Assembly (NCBI GenBank): GCA_019310195.1
Contig: JAFDET010000189.1
Span: 1-6,165 of the forward strand
Origin: Deltaproteobacteria bacterium
Lineage (GTDB): Bacteria; Myxococcota_A; UBA9160; JAFDET01
Direction: 5' to 3'
DNA: 6,165 bases
Part shown: positions 5,657 through 6,165 of the stretch, piece after piece
Layout of the letters: the number at the start of each line of letters is the position of its first letter
Position numbering within the stretch: the first letter of the stretch is position 1
Notes under the pieces: model-generated
Told to the model about the DNA's origin: nothing
Database searches by the model: none
Seen by the model: the letters and a program-made list of their open reading frames with translations, nothing else
Program-made: the position numbers and the translations under genes

Positions 5657-6165
5657 ATGGAACTGCCGAGGTCGTTGCGCCGTGCGGGCGTGCTCACCGC
5701 ACTCATCCTGTTTGCCGTCTTGCTGGCTCCGCGAGTCGGGCACGCCGATGACCAGGGCCTCACCCTGGCCGGCGCCGTCGCGCGCGCGTTGCAGGACGGC
5801 TACACGGCGCGCATCGCGGCGCTGACGGCCGGCCAGGCGGGGGACAGCTACCGCGAGAAACGCGGTGCCTACCTGCCCCACCTGTACGCGACCAGCGGCG
5901 CGGGAACCTCCAACCGGCGCGACGAGAAGCTGATCGCCTTCAACGAGAACGGCAAGATCAAGGAGTACGGCATTGCGTCCCTGGCTGCCAACGAAGGCTG
6001 GCTCAATTTTTTCGTCGAGCAACTCGTCTTCGACATGAGGCAGTGGCGCCTGATCGAGCGCGAGAAGATCAGCGCCGAGCTGGCACGGATCCAGGAAGGC
6101 GAGGAGCGCGAGCGCGTGGCCCGCGACGTCACCGCGAAGTTCTCGGAGGTGGTGCGCCTGGAGCG
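5657..6165 (+). CDS. TolC-family outer-membrane efflux protein (N-terminal part, cut by window end)
   Basis: An open frame from ATG 5657 runs off the window after 169 full codons without a stop. Residues 1-30 are a Sec signal peptide: basic start MELPRSLRRAG, hydrophobic core TALILFAVLLA, and likely cleavage after 'VGHA' before DDQG. The mature start 'LTLAGAVARALQDGYTARIAAL' (35-56) is the usual first helix of the outer-membrane efflux protein (TolC/OEP) repeat, followed by 'YREKRGAYLPHLYATSGAG' (65-83), the family's entry into the first beta segment, 'NFFVEQLVFDMRQWRLIERE' (117-136), like the 'q.lfd.g...' block, and a long charged helix to the window end. TolC proteins form trimeric channels across the outer membrane and work with inner-membrane pumps and periplasmic adaptors in drug export or type I secretion; the partners probably lie beyond the window. 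A G-rich GGGGG 8 nt before the ATG may serve as a weak ribosome site. Members are usually 420-500 residues, so roughly a third is present. Confidence 0.85.
   Translation, partial: MELPRSLRRAGVLTALILFAVLLAPRVGHADDQGLTLAGAVARALQDGYTARIAALTAGQAGDSYREKRGAYLPHLYATSGAGTSNRRDEKLIAFNENGKIKEYGIASLAANEGWLNFFVEQLVFDMRQWRLIEREKISAELARIQEGEERERVARDVTAKFSEVVRLE

Noticed and set aside
5195..6022. 275-codon minus-strand frame across the repeat region and efflux gene
   Set aside because: It crosses the palindrome and lies antisense to both the sulfatase end and the TolC-type gene, with no recognisable motif.

Overview
This is a GC-rich bacterial window whose codons favour G or C in the third position. Two predicted lipoproteins, one broken lipoprotein gene and the start of a TolC-type outer-membrane channel gene point to a Gram-negative cell with an outer membrane. 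The mix (DUF2950 lipoprotein, PPK2, a lipid-anchored sulfatase-fold enzyme ending in 'LRALGYVD', glycine-zipper surface-antigen lipoprotein) would suit a Myxococcota or other 'deltaproteobacterial' lineage. That placement is an inference from gene content; no rRNA or marker gene is present.

Layout, left to right. (1) 28-954 (+): DUF2950 lipoprotein. (2) 1005-1844 (-): short-chain dehydrogenase/reductase, convergent with gene 1. (3) 1917-2390 (+): FxsA-family membrane protein, divergent from the SDR across a 72-bp gap that holds a small inverted repeat. (4) 2426-2551 (+): a 41-codon, start-less open stretch that looks coding and may be the tail of a lost gene. (5) 2548-3477 (-): polyphosphate kinase 2 with a very clear ribosome binding site. 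(6) 3613-3996 (-): a 17-kDa-surface-antigen-type lipoprotein gene interrupted by one in-frame TAG, with the conserved C-terminal domain still readable after it. (7) 4054-5424 (+): lipid-anchored sulfatase/phosphodiesterase-fold enzyme with a Thr where sulfatases have the formylglycine Cys/Ser. (8) 5425-5656: a 232-bp non-coding stretch with a strong 23-bp-arm palindrome of REP/MITE type, short TGAATGC repeats, and an 11-bp inverted repeat around a possible -10 box. (9) 5657-6165 (+): N-terminal third or so of a TolC-family outer-membrane efflux protein, cut by the window end.

The genes do not form one operon: orientation changes repeatedly and most gaps are long enough for separate promoters. 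The common theme is the cell envelope (lipoproteins, membrane protein, outer-membrane channel), with PPK2 supplying polyphosphate-dependent nucleotide phosphorylation. I see no defence system, CRISPR array, tRNA, rRNA or complete transposon. The points most worth a second look are the amber-interrupted surface-antigen gene, the palindromic element after the sulfatase, and the inverted repeat in front of the efflux gene.
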